Assembly (NCBI RefSeq): GCF_000372725.1
Contig: NW_005200011.1
Location: 434,918 to 498,917 of the forward strand
Length of the DNA: 64,000 nucleotides
Direction: 5' to 3'
Origin: Emiliania huxleyi CCMP1516
Taxonomy: Eukaryota; Haptophyta; Isochrysidales; Noelaerhabdaceae
Shown here: piece by piece, positions 20,012-30,587 of the stretch
How the letters are laid out: each line of letters starts with the position of its first letter
How positions within the stretch are numbered: the stretch's first letter is position 1
Translations under genes and position numbers: made by a program
Notes under the pieces: generated by a model
Told to the model about the DNA's origin: nothing
The model's database searches: none
The model's input: the letters and a program-made list of their open reading frames with translations, nothing else

Positions 20012-21052
20012 CACGGCGGGACACCGGGGCGGGATACACAGATCACAGTTACGCATGCAGGTCGGGGCGCCGTGCTTCTTTTCGAAAAGTCGCTTACTAC
20101 TACTGCCCGCCGCATCTGCTCCGAGAGGGCCTGTGGTGCCGCTTGCGCCGCCAGCCGCGAGAGCGAGTAGTGTAACTAGCGCGCCGAGAGCCAAAAGCAG
20201 CCCCCCCCCACCACCGTATTTCCGCAAGCCGCCGTGTCGCTGCAGAGCCCACCATCGTAGTAAATTCACAGCATCCTCGAACACTTGCTGCAAGACCGCG
20301 TAGGAGCTACGTGAGATTCTTCTTTTACAGTAACACACGCGACGCCGCGCGAGTAAGCAGTGTCCGCCTACCCCCAATGATGTGAGAACGCGAGGCGGCG
20401 CCTTCGGTCCTGGCCCCCGCCACTTCTAGTGGAGTCTTCCAGAAACGCCGCATTCAGATACGCCGCATTCAGAGTTCAGTCTTGTGAAGGCAGCCGAGAT
20501 TACTTCGTGCTTTGTCGTTTTGCAAGAGCTGCAGCAGGGGATGCAGTGGGGATTGGCCCCCCAGCAGGAGTATTTGGTCGGCCCGTCGTATTCGCTCTCG
20601 CATTCCATGCAGTTCGGTAGAAGCCGCAACACACAGCACGTCGCTGCGCGCCACGCGCAGGTGCGACAGACGGAGAGGGCATATACACGCGCGTACGTTC
20701 GCGCGTCCCTGCCTGACGATTCGGGATGGAAGTGGCGGGCGGGGCCGAAAGCGAAGCAAGGGAGGGCTCCGCAGGGGGACCCACATACCCGGGTACGTAC
20801 AGACACAGACATGAGAGAGAGACTAGACACACACACACACACTCCCCTCATGCACGTCCACATATGTTTTCTTGTTGGCTCTCTCTTGCAGGCAGACCCG
20901 GAGGTGATACTGAAAGGCGCCAAAGGAGGTGGCAGACAGAAGAGGCTGGGGGAGGCGAACACATTGCGTCGCAAGGCAAATTTGAAAAACTATTTTTGAG
21001 CTTAGCCTTCGATGTTTTCAAAAATCTCTCTCGAAAAAAGAAAAAATAAAGC

Positions 21053-21106
21053 AGACAACCAAGGGAGGGATGGGAGGACGGCACGCCGCCACCACACAGG
21101 GATTTT
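21053..21106 (-). repeat. TTAAAATCCC-family repeat, short copy
   Basis: Reverse complement of the shared 3' block found at 9160-9235, 38585-38655 (same orientation as here) and 52260-52345. Only the terminal ~55 bp are preserved. Confidence 0.6.
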
Positions 21107-21356
21107 AAGCTCTCTCTATCGATCTCTCGATGTTATGAAACAAACGCAAGGCGGACTATTTTTTGCAAGGCGCGGTACGAAGTAGACTCATTGCACGATC
21201 GCCGTGCAAAGCTCGCTTCCGAGCTCTCACGCCGCGCGTAGGGCCTTTAGGGGCCTAGAGAACACACCCGGTCCGGTTCCCCGGTCGGGGTGCCGGTAAA
21301 ATCGGACGGTTTGTCTGGCTGTGGCCGCCCATCTCCGCAGCGCCAACGAGCAGGAA

Positions 21357-22751
21357 ATGACAATCGTATACGATGCACAAGCGCTCGGAACGTTCCGCAC
21401 GCTAATGACGCTGCGCGGTACAATGCTGCCGATGGTCTTCTCCTCTCCCATCTTCTACACGCTCGTGCTCTCGCACGTCGTGCTAATTGCTATGCATGAG
21501 GGGCAGCTTCCGCTGCCGCGCCTTTCCTTCTCGGCGGTGGGGACGGTGACGGGCTTGCTCACCTTCTTTATCGTTTTCTATGGCTCCCAATCCTACTCCC
21601 GCCTCAATATGTTCTTCGGCCACTGTGTCGGCATCGGCGGCGCTGTCATGGAATGGACTGCGCTCGTCCGAAACCACTTTCCAGAACAGGCTGTGGACGC
21701 AAAGTGGAACGCTGTCCGCCTCGTGCTTGCTGCAGTGCATGTCCACTACTACACTCTAAACGCGTCGGACGGTGGCTCGGCCATCTCGGGTGACGCTCCG
21801 CAGCGCAGAGAGGGAAATACTTCACACTAGTCGCGTCTCGCGACCTGGGGATCACACCAGTCACCTCACACGACCCGCTTGAGAAGGCTCTAACTGAGCT
21901 CCTCTGATGCTTCCTTCAGACAAGGAGTGGGCGATCATCTCCACCAAGCGGTCGCTACTCAACGCGGGTGAGACGGCCGCCGTCAAGACGTTCGGCGGCT
22001 ACCAGCCGTTTCTTTTGCTCGTCTGGGTTGTGCTCGCGAGACAGCTACAGCGGAGAGGCAGCAGACTGACTGATGGGATCCTGCTGCAAAACAGGCTCTC
22101 GCGGAGGTTGAGGCGGTGCTCTTTCCGGGAGCCGCGGCCGGTAGCAGCACGCCTAGGAGCTACGACACCGATCTCTACGCCTGCTTTCGCGACCTGTGTT
22201 TTGGACTGCGCGGGCACTGCGGGCAGATGTCCAACTGGATGAAGCAGCCGGTTCCCTTCCCCTACTTTCACGTTCTCACGCTACTCCTGGTCATCGATCT
22301 CTTCCTCATCTCCTATGGCCTTGTCACGCTCGATGAAATTGAGTGGTTCCTAAAGCCCTTCTTCTTTGCGATTATCTGCATCTGCTTTCTGGGCCTGAAG
22401 GATGTGGCCATTGCCATGTCTGACCCATTTGGCGACGACGCCATCGACATCGACCTCGAGCTGCTGCTGATCGACGCGTACAAGAACGCGATCGCCCTGC
22501 TGCGCGACGGCAGGCCCTGCGATGGTCACCGCCTCCAGGGTCTGGCCAACCCAATCACCAGCGGCGCGGCGCTCTCGCCCCGCACGCCGCCCGCCGGGGG
22601 GCCGGGAGGGAGCAGGGCTGGGAGCAGCGCGACGGTGCGGCGACACGCGGTCGAGAAGCTGCCGCTCGCGATGGCGCCGGCGGAGCTGACGTCCGAGCTG
22701 ATGCGCAACGCGAGCGAGTGTGGTACGCCGACAAGCGACCACGCCTGCTGA
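21357..22751 (+). CDS. Bestrophin-like anion channel
   Basis: Exons 21357-21771, 21920-22026 and 22095-22751 give 392 aa; all introns GT-AG with matching phase. It begins near the first conserved region (TFRTLMTLRGTMLP), followed by hydrophobic helices, a segment with FGHCVGIGGAVMEWTALVRN, a spliced GYQPFLLLVWALAEVEAVLFP, two further helices around FHVLTLLLVIDLFLISYG and FFFAIICICFLGLKDVAIAM, then the bestrophin-type DPFGDDAIDIDLELLL motif. The C-terminal tail is Pro/Ser-rich and cytosolic-looking. Bestrophins are pentameric chloride/bicarbonate channels; in algae some sit in the thylakoid or plastid envelope and serve carbon concentration. The frame is open above the ATG with an acceptor-like CAG at 21340, so a 5' exon with a targeting sequence is likely. 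Confidence 0.8.
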
Positions 22752-23391
22752 TATTGATTATTGTACCCGACTAAGAATTCTTGTCTTGTTAGTGCCAGTG
22801 CGCGCTAGAGGCTAGTCCCGTGCCTAGTGTCGTGACAAGAGTCAAGACAGCGCTCAGCGGAGCAGAAAGGGGCGCCAGTCCGCGCCCTGACGAGTAGAGG
22901 CCCCGCCCACCCAGGGTACCCTCTCCGAGCACGCTTGGGTTCTTTCGAGTCACGCTTGGAACTAGGTCTCTTGGACCCTCGTGTTGGGAGTGTGAACGCC
23001 CTACTCATGAATAGAGAGAGAGGGAGAGACGTCTCGCTATTCTAGCGAGATGTCTGTGTGAACAGGGACATGTGCGGGACGTGTCAGGCCGGCTTGCTTA
23101 TTGCTCTGTTTGTCGGACGTCCGCTCAACCGCGGCTTGGCTGATGTAGTCTTGCTTGTACCGTTCCTGTACGCCTCGGTACAGACCCTCGCTCCGTGTAC
23201 AGCTCACAGCTCACTACACCTCGGTTCTGCTCCAAGAGAGAGACCTCGAGGGAGCGCTAGGCCAAGGTACTCGCCAGGTCCGTCAGAGGCTCGCCCCCGC
23301 GCTACGAGCCCAGGGAGCGTGCGTGTGCCTCTAGGCCTAGGTACTCGCCAGGTCCGCCAGTGGGGACAGAGGCTCGCGCTACGAGCCCCAA
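22752..23391. other. Intergenic with a ~75-bp tandem repeat
   Basis: A segment GGTACTCGCCAGGTCCG recurs at about 23265 and 23340 together with neighbouring GAGGCTCGCGCTACGAGCCC words, just upstream of the GH5 start codon. Nothing else is recognised. Confidence 0.5.
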
Positions 23392-26300
23392 ATGCACGAG
23401 CCCCCCGAGCCGGCACTGCAGCCGGCCGGGACGCTCACAAGCAGCCGGTCAGCCGGTCACGGCCTCACGGCTTCAGTTTGTTTGGTTTTGGCTGGTCTGC
23501 CCGGCCTGCTTGGCGTTCTGCTAGCGGCGCACATGCCGTGTGGCAGGGCTGCAGTCGCGGGCCAACTCGCAGCTACGTGGTTTGCAGTGTCGCTTCGATG
23601 TTGCCTGGCCGGCCAGTCGTGGAATGTCAGTGGCTCGGCTTGCATATCGGCTCCCGTCAGTGGCACGCTGCTCCTCCTCCGCGCCAGAGGATCTCGGCTG
23701 CTGGCAGACGCCGCCCTGCTGATGGCGGCGGCGGCGTTCTCGGTGCTCACCGCCAGCCTCTCCGAGGCGTTTGCCGCCGCCGCTCAGCGCAACGGGGCAC
23801 ACGCGCCGCCACTCCTCAGCGCGCTGACCGCGGCAGCCGCGCTGCACGCGATTGCATTCGCCGCGGGCGCCGCACCCAGAACGAGGGAGAGGAGCGGCGT
23901 CGCGCCGCACAGCGGTCGGCTATGGCGGTGCGTGCTCCAGGCCGCCTACGCGGCCGCCGCTATCGCCGCCGTCCTCTCCCTCGCACGAGGCGCTGGCCGT
24001 TGGCTGCTGCCTGCCGCTGTCCTTGCTGCTTCTCCGCTTGGTGCACGGCGCAGTCCCTGCGGCGGCGGCTGCGGCGGCTGCGGCGGCTGCGGCGGCTGCG
24101 GCGGCTGCGGCGGCTGCGGCGCCTGCGGCGCCTGCGGCGGTTGCGGCGCCTGCGGAGGCGCCCGCATGGTCTTGCGAGCGGCGCTTCGGGTGTGCGGCGC
24201 CGCCCTCCTCCTCGCGGGAGTGTATAGCGGCGCTCCGGCCGCTGCGGCCGCTGCCCTGCTTGCCGCCTCATGGCTCCGTGGCTTGCTTGGCGGCGCTTGG
24301 GAGATCGCGGCTGCGGATCGGGGTGGAGGCTCGCGCCCGGCGGCCTTGCTCGCCCGCCTTGTCCGCACCGCTGGCGCCGCCCTCCTCCTCGCTCCGCTCG
24401 GTCTGCTTCTCGCCGTCGTCGATGCCGATTCCTTGGGGCTACCGCCGCCCGAGGGCGGCGCGCCGGTGCGCCGTCGCACGCTTCTCGGCGTGACGGTCGT
24501 GGTGAGTCTCACCGCCGAGGCATGTGCGGGCACTTGGGAGCGTGGTGGATCGCGGGGCAGCGCCGCGCTTTACGCCACTCTCGTGGCGCTCTGCGTCGCT
24601 GACGCCGCCGCGGCCGCGAGTGGTTGCGGCCGGACCCCGGGCGCCGGCAGAGAGTCGACGTGGGGCGAGCTGATCCTCTCCGCAGTCTCGCGCAGCTCAG
24701 ACTTGGGTGACGGGGCGGCGGAGGAGGCAGGGGGCGGCGGAGCGGCCGACGACCCGCTCCCGCTGAGCCGCGTGGAGGAGGGCGTTGAGCTGCAGCGAAA
24801 GGGGCGGCGCAGCGAGGAGCACAGGGAGGAGACAGGGTCGGGAGCGGCGGGGGCGACGGCGAGGGGGGCCACGGCGGCCGCGGGGCTGGTTGCGAAGCGA
24901 GCGACGGCCGACGCGAAGGGGGGAGACGGGCTGCTGCCTGCTCCGCCGCCCGACTCGTCACTCTCCCAGCCAGTTGCCCCTCCTCCTCCGTACCTCTTGC
25001 AGCGGAGGACGGACGGCGGCAGCTTGGAGGAGTCCTGGAGATCCTCCGAGACTCTCCCTTCGCGAGGCTCAGCCGCTCTTTCCGCTTCCCGGCTGATGCC
25101 GCTCCGCCGCGTCACCCTCGTCGACTCCCTCGCTGAACTGAGCGTTGTCCTTGCATCCTCGCCACCGACAGCTGCGAGGCGCACCGGCCGCTGCGCATTG
25201 CTCCTCGGCCGCCTCGTCGCTGTGACGGCCGCGGCGGCTGCGTTTGTCGCGTTGCTGCTGTGGGCAGCAGCGCACGACCCCCTCGCGGCCGACTGGGCGG
25301 AGCGGCACGCGCGGCTGCGAGGCGTCAACTTCGGCGGCTGGCTGGTGGCGGAGCGGTGGCTGGTCGGGCCGCCTACGGTTCCGGGTGTCTTTGAACCCTC
25401 TTCCTCGTGGGCGCAGGACGACGAGCACGACGCGTCTCTAGCGCGGCGCGGCTCCGGCACCACCGAGGCGGTGTCTGCCTTTCGTGACGTGTTCATCACT
25501 CGCGCCGATTTTGCCGCGGCGGCGGCGCTCGGCCTCAACAGCGTCCGCATACCGTTCGGCTGGTGGATCGCCGCGCCGACGGACGCTGCCGCCGAGCCAT
25601 ACGTGCGGGGTCGCGGGCTAGGCTACCTCGACGACGCGGTGCTTTGGGCGGAGGAGGAGGGGCTCACAGTGGTGCTCGACTTGCACGGCGCTCCAGGCTC
25701 GCAGAACGGAGAGCAGACGAGCGGCCTCGAGTACCCGGATTGGGACCCGAGCCATTTTGACGCCGACGCGGCGGTTTGGACTGTCGAGACGGTCGCCGCG
25801 CGATTCTCCAACCGCTCGTGCATCGTCGCCTTCGAGCTGCTAAATGAGCCGCGGCTGGGCACCACGGCGCTGCTCGAATATTACCGACGGGGCTCCGAGG
25901 CCGTGCGGAGGCACATGCCGCCCGAGCGGGTCGCGGTCGTCATCAACTTGTACTTCTTCCAGCACATGGCGACGCAGGCGTGGGCAAGCTTCGACTGGCG
26001 GATGCCGGCGCGCCGCCACCCAAACCTTGTGTACGACCTGCACACGTACACGTGCTTCCTCGAGCGGGGCCGCGGCAACGACGCCTCGCTGCCGCTGTGG
26101 CTCTACACTGGGCCGCTGGTTGAGCTCTACGCCGCCCTCCTTTCCATAACAGTCCGGCCCGCGTTTGCGGGTGAGTGGTCACTTTGCCTGCCCTGGTACG
26201 GCGCCGCCGCCGCTACCTTCCGCGCAATGAACCCCCCGGAGCAGCGCGCCCTGCGGACAGGCTTTGCTTCGCGGCAGGCGGACGCCTTGACGCGCGGCGA

Positions 26301-26418
26301 CCGGCTCGGGGGTCACTTTTGGACATGGAAGGCGCCGCACGAGGACGACAAGGACTCTTGGGACTTCGCGGAGATTGTACGGCGGGGCTTCATCGGCCGG
26401 GGCGAGTGGGCCGTCTGA
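23392..26418 (+). CDS. Membrane-anchored GH5 family glucan beta-1,3-glucosidase-like enzyme
   Basis: A 1,008-aa single frame. Residues 1-~400 contain many hydrophobic helices (for example TASVCLVLAGLPGLLGVLL, ALLLAPLGLLLAVV) interrupted by a Gly/Cys tract (CGGCGG repeats, about residues 222-258). Residues ~420-600 are low-complexity and charged, then a helix near 604-630 precedes the catalytic domain. That domain starts RGVNFGGWLVAERW (~643), has the acid/base Glu in ELLNEPRL (~814), HTYTCF, and the nucleophile Glu in AFAGEWSLCLPWYG (~928), and ends shortly after GGHFWTWKAP. These are hallmarks of exo-beta-1,3-glucanases of GH5. Topology would place the catalytic domain outside the cytosol. 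Substrate could be chrysolaminarin-type storage glucan or wall glucan (inference). The multi-helix N-terminal region is unusual for the family. Confidence 0.85.
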   Translation: MHEPPEPALQPAGTLTSSRSAGHGLTASVCLVLAGLPGLLGVLLAAHMPCGRAAVAGQLAATWFAVSLRCCLAGQSWNVSGSACISAPVSGTLLLLRARGSRLLADAALLMAAAAFSVLTASLSEAFAAAAQRNGAHAPPLLSALTAAAALHAIAFAAGAAPRTRERSGVAPHSGRLWRCVLQAAYAAAAIAAVLSLARGAGRWLLPAAVLAASPLGARRSPCGGGCGGCGGCGGCGGCGGCGACGACGGCGACGGARMVLRAALRVCGAALLLAGVYSGAPAAAAAALLAASWLRGLLGGAWEIAAADRGGGSRPAALLARLVRTAGAALLLAPLGLLLAVVDADSLGLPPPEGGAPVRRRTLLGVTVVVSLTAEACAGTWERGGSRGSAALYATLVALCVADAAAAASGCGRTPGAGRESTWGELILSAVSRSSDLGDGAAEEAGGGGAADDPLPLSRVEEGVELQRKGRRSEEHREETGSGAAGATARGATAAAGLVAKRATADAKGGDGLLPAPPPDSSLSQPVAPPPPYLLQRRTDGGSLEESWRSSETLPSRGSAALSASRLMPLRRVTLVDSLAELSVVLASSPPTAARRTGRCALLLGRLVAVTAAAAAFVALLLWAAAHDPLAADWAERHARLRGVNFGGWLVAERWLVGPPTVPGVFEPSSSWAQDDEHDASLARRGSGTTEAVSAFRDVFITRADFAAAAALGLNSVRIPFGWWIAAPTDAAAEPYVRGRGLGYLDDAVLWAEEEGLTVVLDLHGAPGSQNGEQTSGLEYPDWDPSHFDADAAVWTVETVAARFSNRSCIVAFELLNEPRLGTTALLEYYRRGSEAVRRHMPPERVAVVINLYFFQHMATQAWASFDWRMPARRHPNLVYDLHTYTCFLERGRGNDASLPLWLYTGPLVELYAALLSITVRPAFAGEWSLCLPWYGAAAATFRAMNPPEQRALRTGFASRQADALTRGDRLGGHFWTWKAPHEDDKDSWDFAEIVRRGFIGRGEWAV
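24056..24165 (+). repeat. In-frame GCGGCTGCG microsatellite encoding Gly/Cys repeats
   Basis: About a dozen GGC-GGC-TGC-type triplet blocks lie inside the GH5 gene and translate as CGG/CGA repeats. The same DNA reads as poly-Ala or poly-Arg/Leu in other frames, so slippage in multiples of three would be tolerated. Confidence 0.75.
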
Positions 26419-26895
26419 GACTGTGTGCGGAGAGCTCACAATATTCATCCCCTTCATGATGTCCATGGACCATGCTTTCTAGTACCCGCGCCCTCTTTTA
26501 GTCTTTTTATGGTCTCATGTCACATGTGTACCTCTTGTGATTGAAGAGAAACTATAAAACCGGGGCCCGATGACACAACGCTTGAAAAACCATTCTGACG
26601 AGCCGCCGAGCATACTTGCGTGGACGTTTCGGGCTCCTATCCCCCGCTCCGGATCCGTGGGCGATCGCACACGCGGCTGGGGGGCACGGCGCAAGGTGCC
26701 AGGTGGCGCTTACCACTGAAAAGGAGGTTTTGGAGCCCCTATAAACGCGTCACAATAGCCGCACGTTTGCACTCGCCGTGCCTTGCCATCTCCGAGCCGC
26801 GCCCCCTCCTTCAGTTTTGGGGCGAATCGGGTGCCGAACTCGGCGTCAACAGCTTTGGCTCGACATCTTTACTTTGTGTTTTGTTGCCATTTTGG

Positions 26896-26978
26896 CGAGA
26901 AACGCATAAGCCGCCCCAGCGAAATGGCCGATACGGCCGGAATCGGAGGCAGCGCCGGGGCGGCTTATGCGTTTCTCG
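26896..26978. repeat. Hairpin with perfect 22-bp arms
   Basis: Arms 26896-26917 and 26957-26978 are exact reverse complements around a 39-nt loop that itself contains GGCCGATACGGCC. It lies about 480 bp downstream of the GH5 stop codon. Confidence 0.65.
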
Positions 26979-29117
26979 GGGTCGTGTGGTTTAGCCGGAT
27001 ATCGACCTGGTGTCCCGTGGGGAAGGTTTTGAGCTGCCCCAAAACGGAAGGGCACGTCCTGTTCACGCGATGGCCAGCCGTGGGGTGAGCCCGAAGGGTC
27101 GGCGAGAGTCGGCAGGCCAGCAGAGCCCTTGGTCAATATTGGCTCTGACGCCGTGCCAGTAGTCGGCGCGCCGCGATCTGCATACCTGTTCGTACCTCTA
27201 CAGTTGCGCGGCCACGTGTATTGCTGTTCGGCGAGCCGCGTTCCGCTCACTCGACCGTGAGGCCAGTTGGCGGGCGCCCAAAGCGCCTGGTTTGTGCGTC
27301 GAGCGGTGAGCTCACAACAGACACCGTCCGAGCCCGATGCACGCCAGGCGTCTCATTCCAAGCCCACTACGCATTCCCACGCGCTCAGGCGCCGCTCGAA
27401 CCCCACCTCTTTGAGCCGGTTACCCCGCGGCAAGGCAACTCGGCGCTCTCGATGTGCGGTGGAGGCGCGTGGGCTTGCTCAAAAGGCATGCATCTGTCGG
27501 AGAGCGTGCCGCAAGACCTGATGTGCCTCCGCTCCAGGTGTGTGGCAGTTCGATGGATCCAGCCCAGCGACCTCTACGTGACGATTGAGGACTGCTCTTC
27601 CCCTTCGGCCGAGCCTCCAGTCCCTGCCACCGTGCACCTGGCGCCAGAAAGCTGCATTTACATCCCGCACGCGCGATCGGCAGTCGAGTTACAACCCGCA
27701 GCTGTGCTGTGTGCGCGCGCACTCGAAACGTGGTTCGGCGATCTCTCGGCGACCACTCGTCGACTCGCGCTCAGACGCGAGGTGCGTGCTCGCCCGGTCC
27801 CCCGTGAGGGGACTGGGCCATTTTTAGCGAGATCGGGGAAATCACTCTCATCGCCCACCACTCACCCCTCCCTCCCTCTCCCGCGCCGCCGTATCCGGTC
27901 CTAGCCTGCGATACATTGAGACCTCACGCCCCGCGACTGTCTCCCACGCTCGCAGGCGGGCGTATCTATCCGCCGTGCCACTCCATGCATGATCACCGCT
28001 GGGGGCAGCGGTGCTCGTGCGACTGCGGATTCGGCCTCACCTCACGCGCTCTGGCCTGCAGCTGCACGTTGCCGGGGGCCATTCTCGAGCCCTCTGGCGA
28101 ATGGGCCCAAATCCGGGCTCTGAGCACGCCTACTGCTGACGATCTATGTAGCTAGTGCGGTGGGGTCTGGCGCAGGTGCGCGAGACCGTCGCCACAGGGG
28201 GGGACGCGCGATTATGTGGGCGCTTCCGAGGGGGCGAAACCGCGTGTTCAAGGGAAACCAGGCGAATTGCGCCCCCAAAATGGTCCTGAGCGGCTCCCAC
28301 AACCTCCCCAACACCCGAGGTGCACGACACGACCGCTTGTTCGAACATTAGCGACACAAGTAATTAATCATGTGGGTGTGTCATCGTGCCGGGCAGCGGG
28401 ATTTCTTTTTGGAAAATACCCAAAACGCGTTGCGAGAGAGCAGGCCGCACACACTGCTCGGGGTACCCCCTCACCCCCCTGCACATGACCCCCCCCCCCC
28501 CCCACCCCCCCCCGCCAGCGCCACGCAGCAGGAGCGCTCTGCCTGTGGGGAGGGCTGGGCGTCTGACAGACAGCTCTGTAAAACCTTTTCGCATGCCGAT
28601 GCGTTGCCGTTGGCCAGACAGCTGTTTCCTGTTACGTCTTCGGTCCCCGCGGGAAGCCCGCGCATAGGACAACAACGTCTGTCCCACACACACACAGACG
28701 CGCACATACATCATGCTCGGGCACACCCCACAGTGTAGTGGTGTGAGTACACAAGTACTAGCAGAGTGCACACCTGCCTTGGCGGGTGAGGGTCGTAAGA
28801 ATCAAAGCCTCTTGGTGCCAAACGTGCTCGAGCGCGCCGAAGAGAGACGATCTACGCTGGGGAGTTAGCGAAAGTCGCACGGGCAGAGGGGAGACCGAGG
28901 CCTCCGGCAGTCCGCACCGCCTCGCGAAAGGGAAGCAACGATCAACTCCAGATTGGACTTGGGTGCGCCGAGCGCCGGCGCGTAGGTCGCGACCGACGCG
29001 CAGCGCGGGCACAGGAGCGCCGCGGGTGCCGTGCCACTAACCTGGTTGTGCCGGGCAGGGCAGTGCTTGAATGACCACATCGCTGGCGCGGTGAGCACCG
29101 CGATTGCCGCGACAGCA

Positions 29118-29186
29118 CGGTGGCGGGCGAGCGCCGCCAGCGCGGGCGAGCGCCGCCAGCGCGGGCGAGCGCCGCCAGCGCACGGG
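29118..29186 (+). repeat. Minisatellite, unit about 18-19 bp
   Basis: The unit GCGGGCGAGCGCCGCCAGC is repeated at least three times head to tail, with a degenerate flanking copy. Confidence 0.75.
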
Positions 29187-29330
29187 CGCGCCGCGGCGTG
29201 TGGACGCGTCCCGCCCAGGTGCCGAGCAAGCTCGCACCTCGGGCGCTACGCGCGCGTGCCGGGGCGGCCGACTTTTCCAGCCACGACATCGGCGTTCCAG
29301 CGTCTTTTGTTCTATCCAGACAAGTCTTAA

Positions 29331-29497
29331 CCCTGGTAGGTGGATTGTCCAAAATACGTCAGCCTCGCACGCCTAGCGCTAGGTCTGACACCCGACCGCC
29401 CCCCCCTCCCTAATATTAACCGGTCAGAGTACATTTTGGCCGGCTAGTGTTAGGGAGGGGAGGCCAAAAAACGCATATTTTTGTCCACCTACCAGGG
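29331..29497. mobile_element. piggyBac-like MITE (167 bp, TTAA target site)
   Basis: Perfect 14-bp terminal inverted repeats CCCTGGTAGGTGGA (29331-29344) and its reverse complement (29484-29497) are each flanked by TTAA (29327-29330 and 29498-29501). A TTAA duplication next to a CCC-starting terminus is the signature of piggyBac-superfamily transposons. There is no coding capacity. An internal inverted repeat (CCCTCCCTAA near 29403 against TTAGGGAGG near 29450) suggests strong secondary structure. Confidence 0.7.
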
Positions 29498-30517
29498 TTA
29501 ATCAGCTGGACCGAATTTTACCAAGTTGGACGCCGTTGGACGTATCCAGTGTTCACTGTCTACGTGTAGCGACGGGCGCTGCGCGATAGCTGCTTTGTGG
29601 GTCCCGTGAGCCAGGTCGGCGTCGGGCTGCGCAGCCGGTCGCTAAATGTTCGCTCGCCGTGGTCACAAGCCATCGAGGAAGCCACCATACCAGGGCCACA
29701 ATCGCGTTGCGGACCAGGTTTGTGACCCTGGCGGTGGCGAGCCTTTGGCGCACAGCGTGAGCATGCCAGCACGGCTCGCATCAGGGCTGCACCCGTTGCC
29801 GAGCACCTCGTGCACTCCACACGGATCGGGTCATGCCACGAGCCCGCTGCGCGGCTGCACCGAGTGGCTCTCTGTGGCAGGGAGTGCACTTTTATGCCAC
29901 ATGTTGGCGTTGCCTCGCAGCATGCTGAGTGGGCCTTCTGTCTCTGAGGAAGAACCGAAATGCGAATTCGCGCCCTGCCGATCTCCGAGTGGTCAACCGG
30001 AGAGGTCTGTGGACACGTGTGCAGTCGAGGCAGCCGCGATCGGCGCGTCTCTGGCATCTGCGTGGTGAGCACCCTGGCGGTATGCATGCGCAGCGCATGC
30101 GCAGCAGCCTCAACGCAGGGCCAGATGACGTGTCCGGTCGGAGGTGGAGCGCTACCAACGGCTCGAGAGGTTCCTCGCGGGTCGAATTCCGTCCACGCGC
30201 ACGCGTCGGGGACCCGCTCAGCAGCACAGAGGGGTATCTGTCGCGTCACAGCTATCGTGTGCTGCAGCATCCGGCAAACCAGTGCCGGCTACTGGCCACC
30301 ATCGATACGCGGAGAACCGCTTGCACGAGTCAGCCCAGAGGCGATCGATGGGCGGGAGAGGCCTTTGGCACGGACATACAGCTCGGGCCCGACGGACGGC
30401 GCGAGGGGGCGATCTCGCGCGGTCCAACTTTGGCCTGTGTGAGGGCGTGAACAGGGGAAAAGCCGCGCTGGTTTTCTTTTTTACTATGTAAAGGCAGGCT
30501 TCGCAGAGGGGAAATCT

Positions 30518-30587
30518 GTACTCTCTTCTGTACTTTGAGGACGGGTACTTACAATATATAACGTCCCCAAAGTACAGCAAAGAGTAC
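30518..30587. repeat. Hairpin, 25-bp arms and 20-nt AT-rich loop
   Basis: Arms 30518-30542 and 30563-30587 match with two differences. The loop and the flanks are unusually AT-rich for this window. Confidence 0.6.

Larger units (their letters stand above)
19177..21266. repeat. 59-bp inverted repeat pair enclosing about 2 kb
   Basis: Positions 19177-19235 and 21208-21266 are reverse complements with only two or three differences, including one extra G in a G-run. The arm contains TCTCTAGGCCCCTAAAG and GCGCGGCGTGAGAGCT. No target-site duplication is seen just outside. The pair may delimit a composite insertion that starts shortly before the bestrophin coding region. Confidence 0.6.
18954..21356. 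other. Gene-poor region made of repeats
   Basis: No gene is supported. The region is bounded by a 59-bp inverted repeat and contains a hAT-like MITE, a copy of the TTAAAATCCC family at 21053-21106 and (CA)n at about 20828-20843. Upstream exons of the bestrophin gene could be hidden here. Confidence 0.45.

Noticed and set aside
27452-27904. Cys-containing ORF as a gene
   Set aside because: It lacks a signal peptide and motif, is overlapped by an equally open minus-strand frame, and no splice partners were found.
28486-28512. Homopolymer C runs (also 34560-34582) as functional elements
   Set aside because: They look like slippage-prone low-complexity DNA; the second is within an intron. They could also mark assembly error.
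29118-29186. CRISPR-like repeat array
   Set aside because: Units are contiguous with no unique spacers, and the genome is eukaryotic; it is a minisatellite.
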